64,000 nucleotides of DNA, from assembly GCF_016734765.1 (NCBI RefSeq), contig NZ_JAERQE010000013.1:62001-126000 (forward strand). Direction: 5' to 3'. Source of the stretch: Microvirga soli (GTDB taxonomy: Bacteria > Pseudomonadota > Alphaproteobacteria > Rhizobiales > Beijerinckiaceae). How positions within the stretch are numbered: the stretch's first letter is position 1; the number at the start of each line of letters is the position of its first letter. The translations under genes were made by a program, and so were the position numbers. Of the stretch, positions 18,330 through 27,544 are shown piece by piece. The notes beneath the pieces were generated by a model, which was not told the origin of the DNA, did no database searches, and worked only from the letters and a program-made list of their open reading frames with translations.

Positions 18330-19175
18330 ATGAAATTCGGTCCCGCCCTGCGGGCAGCCTCGGGCATCGCGGTTCTGTCCATCATGGATGCGGTCATCAA
18401 GGGAATGGCCGCCTTTTACCCGATCTTCCAGGTGGCCTTCCTGCGCTTCGCCTGCGGCTCTCTCATCGTGGCTGCCGTCGTCTCCGTCATGCGGCCCGGT
18501 TGGCCGAACCGCGAGACGGTGCTGGCCAATTCCCTGCGCTCGCTCATCGCCGTCGTCACGGCCGTCAGCTTCTTCTATGCGCTGGGCCAGCTGCCCCTGG
18601 CCGAGACCCTCGTCCTGTCCTTCCTCTCGCCCATGTTCATCGCCCTTTTCGGGCTCCTGATGCTGAAGGAGCGGGTGGATGTCCGGATCATCGGGGCCAT
18701 CGCCATCGGTTTCGCCGGGACGCTTGTCGTCGTTCTAGGTCAGACTGGAGAAGCAGACGCGACGCGGTCCTGGACCGGTGTCGCCGCAGCGCTCACATCG
18801 GCCGTCACCTATGCGCTCAGCCTCGTGCTGCTGCGCCAGCGAGCCCAGCGCGACAAGTTCCTGCACATCGTGGTCTTCCAGAATATCGGGCCTGCGGTTC
18901 TGGTGGCGCCCTTTGCGCTCTTTTTCTGGCAGCCGCTCGATCTCATGCACATGGGCTGGTTCATGCTCATGGGCGTGTTGGGGTTCATGGGTCACATGCT
19001 CATGGTGACCGCCTATGCCAAGGCCGAGGCGGCGCGTCTGGCTCCGCTCGAATACACGGCCCTGATCTGGGCGGTGCTGATCGGCTACGGGGTGTTCAGC
19101 GAGATCCCCACCTGGGCGACCCTCGGCGGCGGCCTTCTCATCGTGGCCGCGGCTGCGATGACGTCGAAGCGCTAG
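18330..19175 (+). CDS. DMT-superfamily (EamA) transporter
   Basis: The 281-residue inner-membrane protein has ten predicted helices arranged as two EamA repeats (about 10-135 and 150-278). The segment AETLVLSFLSPMFIALFGLLMLKE is typical of the first repeat's end in S-adenosylmethionine-uptake or metabolite-exporter-like members. The substrate is unknown. It lies 208 bp from the divergent L,D-transpeptidase start and ends just before a palindromic repeat. Confidence 0.88.
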   Translation: MKFGPALRAASGIAVLSIMDAVIKGMAAFYPIFQVAFLRFACGSLIVAAVVSVMRPGWPNRETVLANSLRSLIAVVTAVSFFYALGQLPLAETLVLSFLSPMFIALFGLLMLKERVDVRIIGAIAIGFAGTLVVVLGQTGEADATRSWTGVAAALTSAVTYALSLVLLRQRAQRDKFLHIVVFQNIGPAVLVAPFALFFWQPLDLMHMGWFMLMGVLGFMGHMLMVTAYAKAEAARLAPLEYTALIWAVLIGYGVFSEIPTWATLGGGLLIVAAAAMTSKR

Positions 19176-19185
19176 CTTAGGGGCT

Positions 19186-19240
19186 GAGCATCGGATGGAT
19201 CCCAAAAGTGCAAGTCCACTTTTGGGTCCAATGCCCTAGG
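19186..19240. repeat. GCATCG-type intergenic palindrome, copy 1
   Basis: The core is CCCAAAAGTG (19201-19210) paired with CACTTTTGGG (19217-19226), flanked by GAGCATCGGAT on the left and TCCAATGCCCT on the right, giving an almost complete hairpin. It lies between convergent genes and may act as a terminator. Related elements are at 57171-57276 and 61745-61796. Its right end overlaps the thioesterase 3' end. Confidence 0.85.
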
Positions 19241-19724
19241 CAGCTTTCTGCGCTGCTGCACCGAAGATCATGCAGGTCTCGGTGCCATGGGCGAGAAGAC
19301 GCCCCTTGGCGTCGAAGAGCTTGCCCTCGGAGGTGGCGAGCGTCCCTCCGCGATGGATCAGAACGCCCTCGCAGGTGACCTTGCCTATGTTCGGCAGGAT
19401 CGGGCGGACGAAATTGAGTTTCATCTCCACGGTCGTATAGCCCTGGCCTGCGGCAAGGGTGGTGTGGACGGCGCAGGCCATGGCGCTGTCCAGGATGGCC
19501 GAGGTCCAGCCGCCATGGATGGTGCCGAGCGGGTTGAAGAAGCTTTCTGTCGGCTCTCCCTCGAAGACCACCCGACCTTCCTCGGCCTGAATCATGTAGA
19601 CGTTGGTCGAGCGTGAGAAGGGAGGGGCCGGATAGCGGCCCTCCAGCATGCCGCGCAGGAAGGCGAGGCCCGACTCGGCCGTCAGCACATCCCGCGATAC
19701 GATTCCATGGACCCGCTCTGCCAT
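19236..19724 (-). CDS. Hotdog-fold thioesterase, PaaI family
   Basis: The 162-residue protein starts at the ATG at 19724 (MAERVHG); the frame extends to 19778 without support. The hotdog domain (about 45-150) contains NPLGTIHGGWTSAILDSAM, the HGG motif and the Asp on the central helix used by PaaI/4HBT-type acyl-CoA thioesterases. It would hydrolyse an aryl- or acyl-CoA in the cytoplasm. It lies downstream of the MarR gene on the same strand with a 60-bp gap, so it may be co-transcribed. Confidence 0.88.
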   Translation of the reverse strand: MAERVHGIVSRDVLTAESGLAFLRGMLEGRYPAPPFSRSTNVYMIQAEEGRVVFEGEPTESFFNPLGTIHGGWTSAILDSAMACAVHTTLAAGQGYTTVEMKLNFVRPILPNIGKVTCEGVLIHRGGTLATSEGKLFDAKGRLLAHGTETCMIFGAAAQKAA

Positions 19725-19784
19725 CGCTCTCTCCTGTCTGTGCATATACACGGTACCGGATGGGGCAAGATCCTGCAACGGCTT

Positions 19785-20219
19785 TTAAGCAGGGTGAGAG
19801 GCTTTTCTCAGGGCGCGCATCGCCTTGCGGGCTTCGTCTCCTTCAACGTCCTTGAGCCGAGTCTCCACTTGGGACTGAGCCTGATGCCAGAGAGGGATGG
19901 CAGCCTCCAGCAGGGCTTGGCCCTCAGGGGTCAGCCTGTGCCGCAAGCCGCGACCCTCACCGGGAATGGGTTCAACCCAGCCGTTCTGGATCAGAAGCTT
20001 CAGGTTGCGCACGAGGGTGGTGCGCTCCAGCCCCAGGCGCTCGGCCAGAACGGTCTCGGACGCTGTCGTTCCGTGCCCGATGGCGCCCAGAATGCCGAAT
20101 TGGGGAAGCTTGAGGCCCAGAGGGCGCAGAGCCGCCTCATAGGTCCGGCTCAGGATCCGCGCCGTCATGCGGGCGTGGAGGGCAAAGCAGGTTTTGCCAA
20201 TGGCTTCCAGATCGGTCAT
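19785..20219 (-). CDS. MarR-family transcriptional regulator
   Basis: The 144-residue protein has the MarR winged helix-turn-helix (about 32-115): helix-turn-helix TVLAERLGLERTTLVRNLKLL and the wing GEGRGLRHRLTPEG. It is divergent from groES and followed by the thioesterase gene, its likely target together with itself. The ligand is unknown. Confidence 0.9.
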   Translation of the reverse strand: MTDLEAIGKTCFALHARMTARILSRTYEAALRPLGLKLPQFGILGAIGHGTTASETVLAERLGLERTTLVRNLKLLIQNGWVEPIPGEGRGLRHRLTPEGQALLEAAIPLWHQAQSQVETRLKDVEGDEARKAMRALRKASHPA

Positions 20220-20287
20220 GAAACGATCATGACCCGCCTCTATAGGCCGTCAAGGCTTCTTTCTGAGCCTGACCTTGAGGCAGATGT

Positions 20288-20316
20288 CTTGACTCCCGAC
20301 AGGCTTATGCCTATCT
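20288..20316 (+). promoter_or_regulatory. groESL promoter (sigma-32/sigma-70-like)
   Basis: CTTGAC at 20288-20293 is followed, after 17 bp, by CTATCT at 20311-20316 (CCTATCT from 20310). This matches the alphaproteobacterial heat-shock promoter pattern CTTG...CYTATNT and is also readable as a housekeeping promoter. The predicted start, near 20323, lies just before the CIRCE element. Confidence 0.65.
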
Positions 20317-20327
20317 CGCGGCCAGCG

Positions 20328-20354
20328 TTAGCACTCGTCAACGAACAGTGCTAA
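20328..20354 (+). promoter_or_regulatory. CIRCE element (HrcA operator) of groESL
   Basis: TTAGCACTC-N9-CAGTGCTAA matches the CIRCE consensus TTAGCACTC-N9-GAGTGCTAA at 17 of 18 conserved positions; the single change is the first base of the right arm. It lies 59 bp upstream of the groES ATG, at the position expected for HrcA repression. hrcA itself is not in the window. Confidence 0.95.
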
Positions 20355-20413
20355 CAGCCGTAAGACCAGGGTGCGGCCAAAGGGGCTGCGCCAACAGTCA
20401 AAGGGGAAGTTCC

Positions 20414-20701
20414 ATGAAGTTCCGTCCGCTGCACGACCGTGTTGTCGTCCGCCGCATCGAAGCCGAAGAGAAGACGGCTGGCGGCATCATCATCCCGGAC
20501 ACCGCCAAGGAGAAGCCGCAAGAGGGCGAGATCGTCGCCGTCGGCCCCGGCGCCCGCGATGAGAGCGGCAAGGTTGTCGCCCTCGACGTGAAGGCCGGCG
20601 ACCGCGTCCTGTTCGGCAAGTGGTCCGGCACCGAGGTGCGTGTCGACGGTCAGGATCTCCTGATCATGAAGGAATCCGACATCATGGGCATCGTCGGCTA
20701 A
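20414..20701 (+). CDS. groES: Co-chaperonin GroES
   Basis: The 95-residue protein starts at the ATG at 20414 behind AGGGGAAG. It has the GroES signature [12 protein letters not shown] at the N-terminus, the mobile loop [18 protein letters not shown] (about 17-34) that contacts GroEL, and [14 protein letters not shown]. It caps GroEL during ATP-driven folding in the cytoplasm. It is followed by groEL after 51 bp and controlled by the CIRCE element upstream. Confidence 0.98.
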   Translation: MKFRPLHDRVVVRRIEAEEKTAGGIIIPDTAKEKPQEGEIVAVGPGARDESGKVVALDVKAGDRVLFGKWSGTEVRVDGQDLLIMKESDIMGIVG

Positions 20702-20737
20702 TCGAGCCACGAGCCCATCACAGATTTTCCAATTTAA

Positions 20738-22402
<1,665 letters not shown>

Positions 22403-22432
22403 GAAGTCCAGCCACCACAGCCTGAAAATAAG

Positions 22433-22460
22433 AAGCCCCGGATTTTTCCGAGGCTTTTTT
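22433..22460 (+). terminator. groESL terminator
   Basis: The stem AAGCCCCGG/CCGAGGCTT has one mismatch and a loop ATTTTT, and runs into TTTTTT. It is 30 bp downstream of groEL. Confidence 0.85.
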
Positions 22461-22485
22461 GTTGTCTGGATCTTTTGGATCAGCT

Positions 22486-23103
22486 TCAGGCAGCCTTCTT
22501 CGTCAGCCCTTCGGCTTCCAGCGCCTGCTGCACTGCCGGTCGCGATGCGACCCGGGCCTGGAAGGCCTGCAGGTTCGGGAAGGATGAGATGTCGATCCCG
22601 TGGAAGTTCGTCCAGTTCACCACCGTGAAGAGGTAGGCGTCCGCAATGGTGAACTTGTCGCCTGTGAGGAAGGGCTGCTTGCCGAGTGCTTCGTCGAGGA
22701 GGGCGAAGCGGGTCGCGAGGCGCTCCTTGGTGGCGGCCTTCACGGCATCCGGGGTGCTCGGGTTCCAGAGGGGGCCAAAGCCCTTGTGGATTTCCGTGCT
22801 GATGAAGCCGAGCCATTCCAGCAGGCGGTAGCGCTCCATCGTGCCGTGAGCGGGCGCGAGGTCCGTGTTGGCCTGGTTGTCTGCCAGGTACTGGATGATG
22901 GCGCTGGCCTCCGTGAGCACGGAGCCGTCCTGCAGGCCGAGGGCCGGAACATAGCCCTTCGGGTTGATGCTGGCGAAATTCGCGCCGGTCTCGGTGGTGC
23001 GGTTGGCGAGATCCACCTTCTCGAGGGTGACGGCAATGCCGGCCTCACGGGCCACAATGTGGGGAGCGAGCGAGCAGGCGCCGGGATAATAATAGAGCTT
23101 CAT
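22486..23103 (-). CDS. Glutathione S-transferase, beta-class-like
   Basis: The 205-residue cytoplasmic protein has an N-terminal thioredoxin fold (1-78) with the beta-class motif YYxPGACSLAPHI and Cys10, the cis-Pro in KGYVPAL and the glutathione motif EASAI near residue 65, followed by the helical domain with FTIADAYLF. It conjugates glutathione to electrophiles. AGAGGATT precedes the start. It lies 20 bp after doxX and should share its promoter, which faces a MarR gene, so an electrophile or oxidant response is likely. Confidence 0.93.
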   Translation of the reverse strand: MKLYYYPGACSLAPHIVAREAGIAVTLEKVDLANRTTETGANFASINPKGYVPALGLQDGSVLTEASAIIQYLADNQANTDLAPAHGTMERYRLLEWLGFISTEIHKGFGPLWNPSTPDAVKAATKERLATRFALLDEALGKQPFLTGDKFTIADAYLFTVVNWTNFHGIDISSFPNLQAFQARVASRPAVQQALEAEGLTKKAA

Positions 23104-23123
23104 GATAATCCTCTGAGGTTGAG

Positions 23124-23570
23124 TTAGGCCGCGGCCTTGAGCGCCGGGGCAGGGGAAAGGGAGAGCGAGCGGGAGGGCTTCAGGGCATAGGCGCCATCAC
23201 CCAGCAGGGCCTGCGCGAGGGACAGGATGATCAGGTAAACCGGATATTCCCAGCCGCCGCCCTGAGCGGAAAAGACCCAGCCGTTACCGATGTGAACCCA
23301 GGCGGCCCCGAACAGAACCGGCAGCAGGCCGAGCGCGACCCAGCGGCTCTGAACGCCGAGCACGAGCAGGATGCCGCCGATGAGTTCGGCCCAGAAGGTG
23401 GCATAAGCAAGGAATCCAGGAAGGCCGAGGGACTCGAAGTACTGCGCCGTGCCGGCAAGCGTGAAGGTCATCCATTTCAGGATGAGGCTGTGGGCGATGA
23501 ACATGACGCCCAGCGAAACCCGAAGGAGCAGGGCGGCATAGTCGGAATTGGTCGGTTGAGCGTGTGACAT
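23124..23570 (-). CDS. DoxX-family membrane protein
   Basis: The 148-residue protein starts at the ATG at 23570 (the frame runs upstream to 23690 through the operator region, which is rejected). It has four predicted helices (about 12-32, 52-72, 76-96 and 107-127), the LLRVSLGVMFIAHSLILKW N-terminal DoxX signature and GLPxxLAYxTFWAELIGG. DoxX/MhqP/CatD-like proteins are often induced by quinones and thiol stress. It is first in the doxX-gst operon under the triple palindrome. Confidence 0.9.
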   Translation of the reverse strand: MSHAQPTNSDYAALLLRVSLGVMFIAHSLILKWMTFTLAGTAQYFESLGLPGFLAYATFWAELIGGILLVLGVQSRWVALGLLPVLFGAAWVHIGNGWVFSAQGGGWEYPVYLIILSLAQALLGDGAYALKPSRSLSLSPAPALKAAA

Positions 23571-23581
23571 TGCAAATCTCC

Positions 23582-23641
23582 ATGCAAGTGCATATGACTT
23601 GATGCAGATGCATGGATCTGTCAATGTTAATGCAATTGCAT
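23582..23641. promoter_or_regulatory. Triple MarR-type operator between doxX-gst and marR
   Basis: Three copies of ATGCA-N2-TGCAT occur: 23582-23593 (spacer AG), 23602-23613 (GA) and 23630-23641 (AT). Their starts are 20 and 28 bp apart. The first is 12 bp from the doxX ATG and the third is 24 bp from the marR ATG, so they cover the whole divergent promoter region. The adjacent MarR protein is the obvious candidate repressor. Confidence 0.8.
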
Positions 23642-23665
23642 TAAAAACAGGGAAGCTTTGCTGCA

Positions 23666-24115
23666 ATGCAAGAACCACGTCCGGAACCATCCGCCTCCGT
23701 CATCAGGGCCTGGGGTCGCCTGATCCGGGCGGAACGCACAGTGGTCGGGCGGATCGAGGCGGAGCTGAAGAGCGCCGGCTTCCCGTCCCTGCACTGGTAC
23801 GACGTGCTGCTCGAACTGAAGCGCGGGCCTGAAGGGCGGCTCACGCCGCGCGAAATCGAGGAGGCCGTGCTCTTCGAGCAGTACAACCTCTCAAGGCTGC
23901 TCGACCGCATGGAGAAGGAGGGGCTGGTGCGCCGCGTTCCCTTTCCGGGCGACAAACGGCGCCAGCTGATCGAGATCACCGAGGAGGGCAAGGCCCTTCA
24001 ATGGCGGATGTGGAGCGTCTATGGCGCGGCGATCAACCGCTTCATCAGCGCGAAGCTCACCGACAAGGAAGCAGGGCAATTGTCGGCCCTGCTGCTCAAG
24101 CTCGTTCAGGAATGA
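23666..24115 (+). CDS. MarR-family regulator of doxX-gst (predicted)
   Basis: The 149-residue protein has a MarR winged helix-turn-helix (about 35-115), recognition region FEQYNLSRLLDRMEKEGLV and wing PFPGDKRRQLIEITEEG. It has no Cys, so it is not a cysteine redox sensor of the OhrR type; a small ligand is more likely. It is divergent from doxX-gst with three palindromic sites in the 95-bp gap, which implies autoregulation. The start codon itself lies in an ATGCA half-site. Confidence 0.9.
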   Translation: MQEPRPEPSASVIRAWGRLIRAERTVVGRIEAELKSAGFPSLHWYDVLLELKRGPEGRLTPREIEEAVLFEQYNLSRLLDRMEKEGLVRRVPFPGDKRRQLIEITEEGKALQWRMWSVYGAAINRFISAKLTDKEAGQLSALLLKLVQE

Positions 24116-24211
24116 CCTGACTGCATAGCTAGCCCGTTGCCAAACGATCTGCCTCTCTGCGCGTTCATGTGTATACGGCTAAGCGATAGCTGGCTAAGCG
24201 AGGATCGACAC

Positions 24212-24745
24212 GTGAGCGCAGGACAATCCATTCTTTCGAAAGGCCGGCGGGTCCTCCTCGCGGCGCAGCTGATCATCGCCTGCTTCGGGCTCGCAGCCTT
24301 GTCGCCGGCGGCTGCCGACACCGAGCCCCGTCCGAGCTCGGCCTCGATCCGCACGCCCGATTTCGATGAGAGCGTCCGGTGGTATCGAGACACGCTGGGC
24401 TTCCGATTGCTTGACAGCGAGAACCTCGTGCAGGGGCGCAAGGCTGTGCTGGAGCGAAGCGGCTTCCTGCTGGAGGTTTCCGAGGCCGATCACATCCTGC
24501 CCCAAGAGCCTGAAGCGACGGCCTCCGTCCAGGTAACTCCGGTTCCCGTGGTCAGTCTGCTCGTGCCTGATGTCGACCGTGAGGTGAGGCGCCTTGAGAA
24601 GGCTGGTGTCGACATTCTCCAGCCGCCGCAGGACGATCTGGATGGTACCTACCGGACGGCGCAGATCCGCGACAATGGTCGCCACCGGATCGAGCTTCGC
24701 GAGCCCCTCGACGATCCGTCGCGGTTTCACCCCATGGGGCGGTGA
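24212..24745 (+). CDS. Exported VOC/glyoxalase-like protein
   Basis: The protein has 177 residues from GTG 24212 (preceded by GAGGAT); an earlier ATG at 24137 would add 25 residues that weaken the signal sequence. It has a signal peptide or N-terminal anchor (GRRVLLAAQLIIACFGLAALSPAAADT, about 11-37) and one VOC module (about 45-165): SIRTPDFDESVRWYRDTLGF, then VVSLLVPDVDREVRRLEKAG and a C-terminal RIELREPL. VOC proteins are usually cytoplasmic metalloenzymes or binding proteins, so export is odd. No substrate can be named. Confidence 0.75.
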   Translation: MSAGQSILSKGRRVLLAAQLIIACFGLAALSPAAADTEPRPSSASIRTPDFDESVRWYRDTLGFRLLDSENLVQGRKAVLERSGFLLEVSEADHILPQEPEATASVQVTPVPVVSLLVPDVDREVRRLEKAGVDILQPPQDDLDGTYRTAQIRDNGRHRIELREPLDDPSRFHPMGR

Positions 24746-24771
24746 GACGCACAGAATGTTGTCAAGCTTGC

Positions 24772-24800
24772 GGGAATAAGAGGTTCCGGCCGGTGTCTTA
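24772..24800 (+). promoter_or_regulatory. Candidate ECF-sigma promoter
   Basis: GGGAATAA (24772-24779) and GTCTTA (24795-24800) are spaced 17 bp between the hexamers GGGAAT and GTCTTA, 35 bp upstream of the COG4315 gene. The form resembles GG-AA-type ECF promoters, and an ECF sigma gene lies downstream in the same transcript. The link is inference. Confidence 0.4.
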
Positions 24801-24834
24801 GGGGTTGTGGTCACATCTGACCCGGAGGACACCC

Positions 24835-25221
24835 ATGAAACAGATCCTGCGCCCCGCCATCCTGGCCGCAGCCCTCATCGCTGCATCCGCCGCTCTTGCT
24901 CAGACTGCCGCCCCCGCGAAGGTTGCGGACACGAGCAAAGGCAAGGCCCTCGTCGATGCCAAGGGCATGACGCTCTACACCTTTGATCGCGACGCGGCCG
25001 GTAAGTCTGCCTGCAACGGTCAATGCGCCCAGAACTGGCCGCCGCTGATGGCTGCAGCGAGCGCCTCCGCGTCCGGCGATTGGAGCGTGGTGACCCGTGA
25101 CGACGGCTCCAAGCAGTGGGCTTACAAGGGCAAGCCGCTCTATCTTTGGGTGAAGGACACGAAGCCCGGCGAGGTCACGGGCGATGGCGTCAACAATGTC
25201 TGGCATGTGGCGATGCCGTAA
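24835..25221 (+). CDS. Exported COG4315-type repeat protein
   Basis: The 128-residue protein starts at the ATG at 24835 behind GGAGGAC. It has a signal peptide (1-22, ALAQ) and two copies of the secreted-repeat module: GKALVDAKGMTLYTFDRDAAGKSACNG... (about 36-65) and KQWAYKGKPLYLWVKDTKPGEVTGD (about 94-118). Two cysteines (CNGQC) probably form a disulfide. The family (Lipoprotein_15) has no proven function but often accompanies ECF sigma/anti-sigma pairs, as here (57 bp gap). A periplasmic stress-sensing or redox role is inferred from context. Confidence 0.87.
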   Translation: MKQILRPAILAAALIAASAALAQTAAPAKVADTSKGKALVDAKGMTLYTFDRDAAGKSACNGQCAQNWPPLMAAASASASGDWSVVTRDDGSKQWAYKGKPLYLWVKDTKPGEVTGDGVNNVWHVAMP

Positions 25222-25277
25222 GGCTTGCCGGGACCGGCGGTTCATTCTTGAATAATGGCCCGATTTGAGAGCTGACC

Positions 25278-25787
25278 TTGGACGAGATCGCCTCCCTGCT
25301 CGAACCGCAGATTCCGGCCCTCAGGCGTTACGCCTGGGCCTTACTGCGCGACCGTGAGGCAGCGGACGATCTCGTCCAGGACACCCTCGAGCGGGCGATC
25401 AGCCGGTGGGGCCAGCGCCGCCTGGAGGGAGACCTCCGAGCCTGGCTCTTCACCATTCAGCGTAACCTGTTCCTCAACGGCTTGAGGCAGCGTAAGGCAC
25501 GCGGAGCCCAAGTGGGCGAGGAGGCTCTGAACGACGTTCAGGCTCCTGGGACGGATCCTGAGAGCCATGTCGGCCTGCGCGATGTTCTCACAGGCCTGGA
25601 TGCTCTGCCCGAGGAGCAGCGCTCGCTTCTGCTGCTGGTCGGCGTCGAGGATCTGTCCTACGAACAGGCCGCGAAGGTTTTGGGAATTCCCCTCGGCACG
25701 GTCATGTCGCGCCTGAGCCGGGCCAGGGCGCGGCTGCGGGAATTTGTGGAGAATGGGCGTGGCACCGTCTTGAGGAGAGTAAAGTGA
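25278..25787 (+). CDS. ECF-type RNA polymerase sigma factor
   Basis: The 169-residue protein starts at TTG 25278, with no strong ribosome site. Region 2 (about 10-75) contains DREAADDLVQDTLERA and LRAWLFTIQRNLF; region 4 (about 108-155) contains LPEEQRSLLLLVGVEDLSYEQAA and the helix-turn-helix VLGIPLGTVMSRLSRARARLR. It would direct RNA polymerase to a specific promoter set. It overlaps the anti-sigma gene by 4 bp (GTGA), a standard layout that balances the two proteins. Confidence 0.94.
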   Translation: MDEIASLLEPQIPALRRYAWALLRDREAADDLVQDTLERAISRWGQRRLEGDLRAWLFTIQRNLFLNGLRQRKARGAQVGEEALNDVQAPGTDPESHVGLRDVLTGLDALPEEQRSLLLLVGVEDLSYEQAAKVLGIPLGTVMSRLSRARARLREFVENGRGTVLRRVK

Positions 25788-26584
25788 CGGGCGAGCGACC
25801 CATCGGAGAAGACGATCTGCAGGCCTATGTGGACGGCAGGCTTGGCTCGTCGCGGCGCGAGGCGGTGAGGTCTTATCTGGACGACCATCCCGCCCTGGCC
25901 GATCAGGTGAAGCAGGAAGTCGATCTGCGCGAGGCGTTGCGTGCCCGGCTGGCCTTCAAAGCCGCGGAGCCTGTTCCCTCACGCCTTCGGATCTCCAACC
26001 TCATGGCTGCGCGGCGCCGTCCGGCGCACAGGCGCGCTGCGGCCGTTGCTGCTGTGGTGGGGCTTCTCATCGGCGGTGTCGCGGGGGCGGCCGGCGGGGT
26101 CTGGTGGTCCGGCACAGATCATGTGGCAGAGGCGAGCGTCGCGGGCAATGCCATCGCGGCGCATCGGATCTATGTGAGCGAGCGCTTGCATCCGGTCGAA
26201 GTGCCGGCCGAGCAGGAGGCGCATCTCGTACAATGGCTGTCGCGTCGTGTCGGCAAGCCGCTGACGGCTCCGAACCTGACGGCGCAGGGCTACAGGCTCA
26301 TCGGCGGGCGGCTTCTCCCGGACAGCGGCGAGGCGGCCGCTTTCTTCATGTATGAGAATACAGGCGGCAACCGTCTCACGCTCTATGCGCGGTCCGGCGG
26401 AACCGAAGAGCAGACGTCGTTCCGCTTCGAGTCTCGCGACGACGTATCAGCCTTCTCCTGGATCGATAACGGGCTGTCCTACGTGGTCACTGCAAAAGTG
26501 GAGCGCGCGCAGCTGCTCCCCATCGCGGAGACCATCTACAGGCAGTTCGAGGCAACAGGCGGCCCGGCGAAAGGCCACCTGTAG
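25784..26584 (+). CDS. Transmembrane anti-sigma factor
   Basis: The 266-residue protein starts at GTG 25784, overlapping the sigma stop. The cytoplasmic part (1-80) begins with EDDLQAYVDGRL and VRSYLDDHPALADQV, typical of anti-sigma domains, but it lacks the H-x3-C-x2-C zinc motif of ZAS proteins. One membrane helix spans about 84-108 and the C-terminal 150 residues are periplasmic, with LYARSGG and WIDNGLSYVVT. It should hold the sigma factor inactive until an envelope signal arrives. Confidence 0.9.
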   Translation: MTGERPIGEDDLQAYVDGRLGSSRREAVRSYLDDHPALADQVKQEVDLREALRARLAFKAAEPVPSRLRISNLMAARRRPAHRRAAAVAAVVGLLIGGVAGAAGGVWWSGTDHVAEASVAGNAIAAHRIYVSERLHPVEVPAEQEAHLVQWLSRRVGKPLTAPNLTAQGYRLIGGRLLPDSGEAAAFFMYENTGGNRLTLYARSGGTEEQTSFRFESRDDVSAFSWIDNGLSYVVTAKVERAQLLPIAETIYRQFEATGGPAKGHL

Positions 26585-26600
26585 CACGCATTCCCGACAA

Positions 26601-27428
26601 TCAGGCGAACACCGCCGGGTCAGGACCGACGCGGCCCGAGGCGCTGTCCAGGCGCTCAATGCCCCTCATGTCGTCCGCATCGAGCTTGAAATCGAAGACG
26701 TCGATGTTCTCGCGGATGCGCGACGGCGTCACGGATTTCGGAATGACCACGAAGCCGTTGTCGAGGTGCCAGCGCAGGATGACCTGAGCGGAACTCTTGC
26801 CGTATTTCCGGCCGATGGCCGCGAAGGTGTCTTCCGACAAAATCTTGCCCTGGCCGAGCGGCCCCCAGCATTCCGTCACGATGCCGTTCGCCTTGTGGAA
26901 GGCGCTCAGCTCCTTCTGCTGGAAACGCGGATGCAGCTCGATCTGGTTGACGGCCGGCGTCACGCCGGTCTCGTCCATCACGCGCTGCATGTGCGGCACC
27001 ATGAAATTCGAGACGCCGATGGATTTCGCGCGTCCATCCTGCTGCAGCTTGATCAGCGCCCGCCAGGTGTCGCGATAGGCCTCGCTGTCCACCATTGGCC
27101 AGTGGATGAGGTAGAGGTCAACATGTTCGAGCCTCAAACGCGCCAGGCTTTCGTCGAAGGCACGCAGGGTGCTGTCGTAGCCCTGACGGTCGTTCCATAC
27201 CTTGGTGGTGATGAACAGCTCTTCGCGCGCGATGGGTGTCGAGCGAATGGCCTCTCCCACGCCCTCCTCGTTACCGTAGATGGAAGCGGTATCAATCGAG
27301 CGGTAGCCCGCCTCGATGGCCCCGGCAACAGCGCTCTTGGCCTCCTCATTGGAAACCCGCCAGACGCCGAAGCCCACTTGCGGCATCGTGTTTCCATCGT
27401 TCAGGCGGATCATGGGTATGGTCGGCAT
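26601..27428 (-). CDS. Aldo/keto reductase (2,5-diketo-D-gluconate reductase-like)
   Basis: The 275-residue TIM-barrel NADPH-dependent reductase carries the catalytic Asp-Tyr-Lys-His set in DTASIYGNE, TTKVW and LIHWPM. The NADPH-phosphate motif IPKSVTPSRIREN is near residue 230. Length and motifs are those of the AKR5/AKR3-like prokaryotic group. It reduces aldehydes or ketones; the natural substrate is unknown. Its 3' end faces the anti-sigma gene 16 bp away. Confidence 0.92.
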   Translation of the reverse strand: MPTIPMIRLNDGNTMPQVGFGVWRVSNEEAKSAVAGAIEAGYRSIDTASIYGNEEGVGEAIRSTPIAREELFITTKVWNDRQGYDSTLRAFDESLARLRLEHVDLYLIHWPMVDSEAYRDTWRALIKLQQDGRAKSIGVSNFMVPHMQRVMDETGVTPAVNQIELHPRFQQKELSAFHKANGIVTECWGPLGQGKILSEDTFAAIGRKYGKSSAQVILRWHLDNGFVVIPKSVTPSRIRENIDVFDFKLDADDMRGIERLDSASGRVGPDPAVFA

Positions 27429-27544
27429 CGGCGGCTCCGTTGGTCGTGCGGCAGGGAGGTAGGGCTTTGGAGGCGATAAGCAAATAGTGATGGTTCAACT
27501 CAAGCGACAGGCCGGAACCGGCATGGATACCCTGCGTTCCAAGC

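Noticed and set aside
19186-19240. Reading the first GCATCG-type palindrome as a regulator-binding site for the thioesterase or DMT gene
   Set aside because: It lies at the 3' ends of two convergent genes and recurs at other gene ends, so a general repeat or terminator role is more likely.
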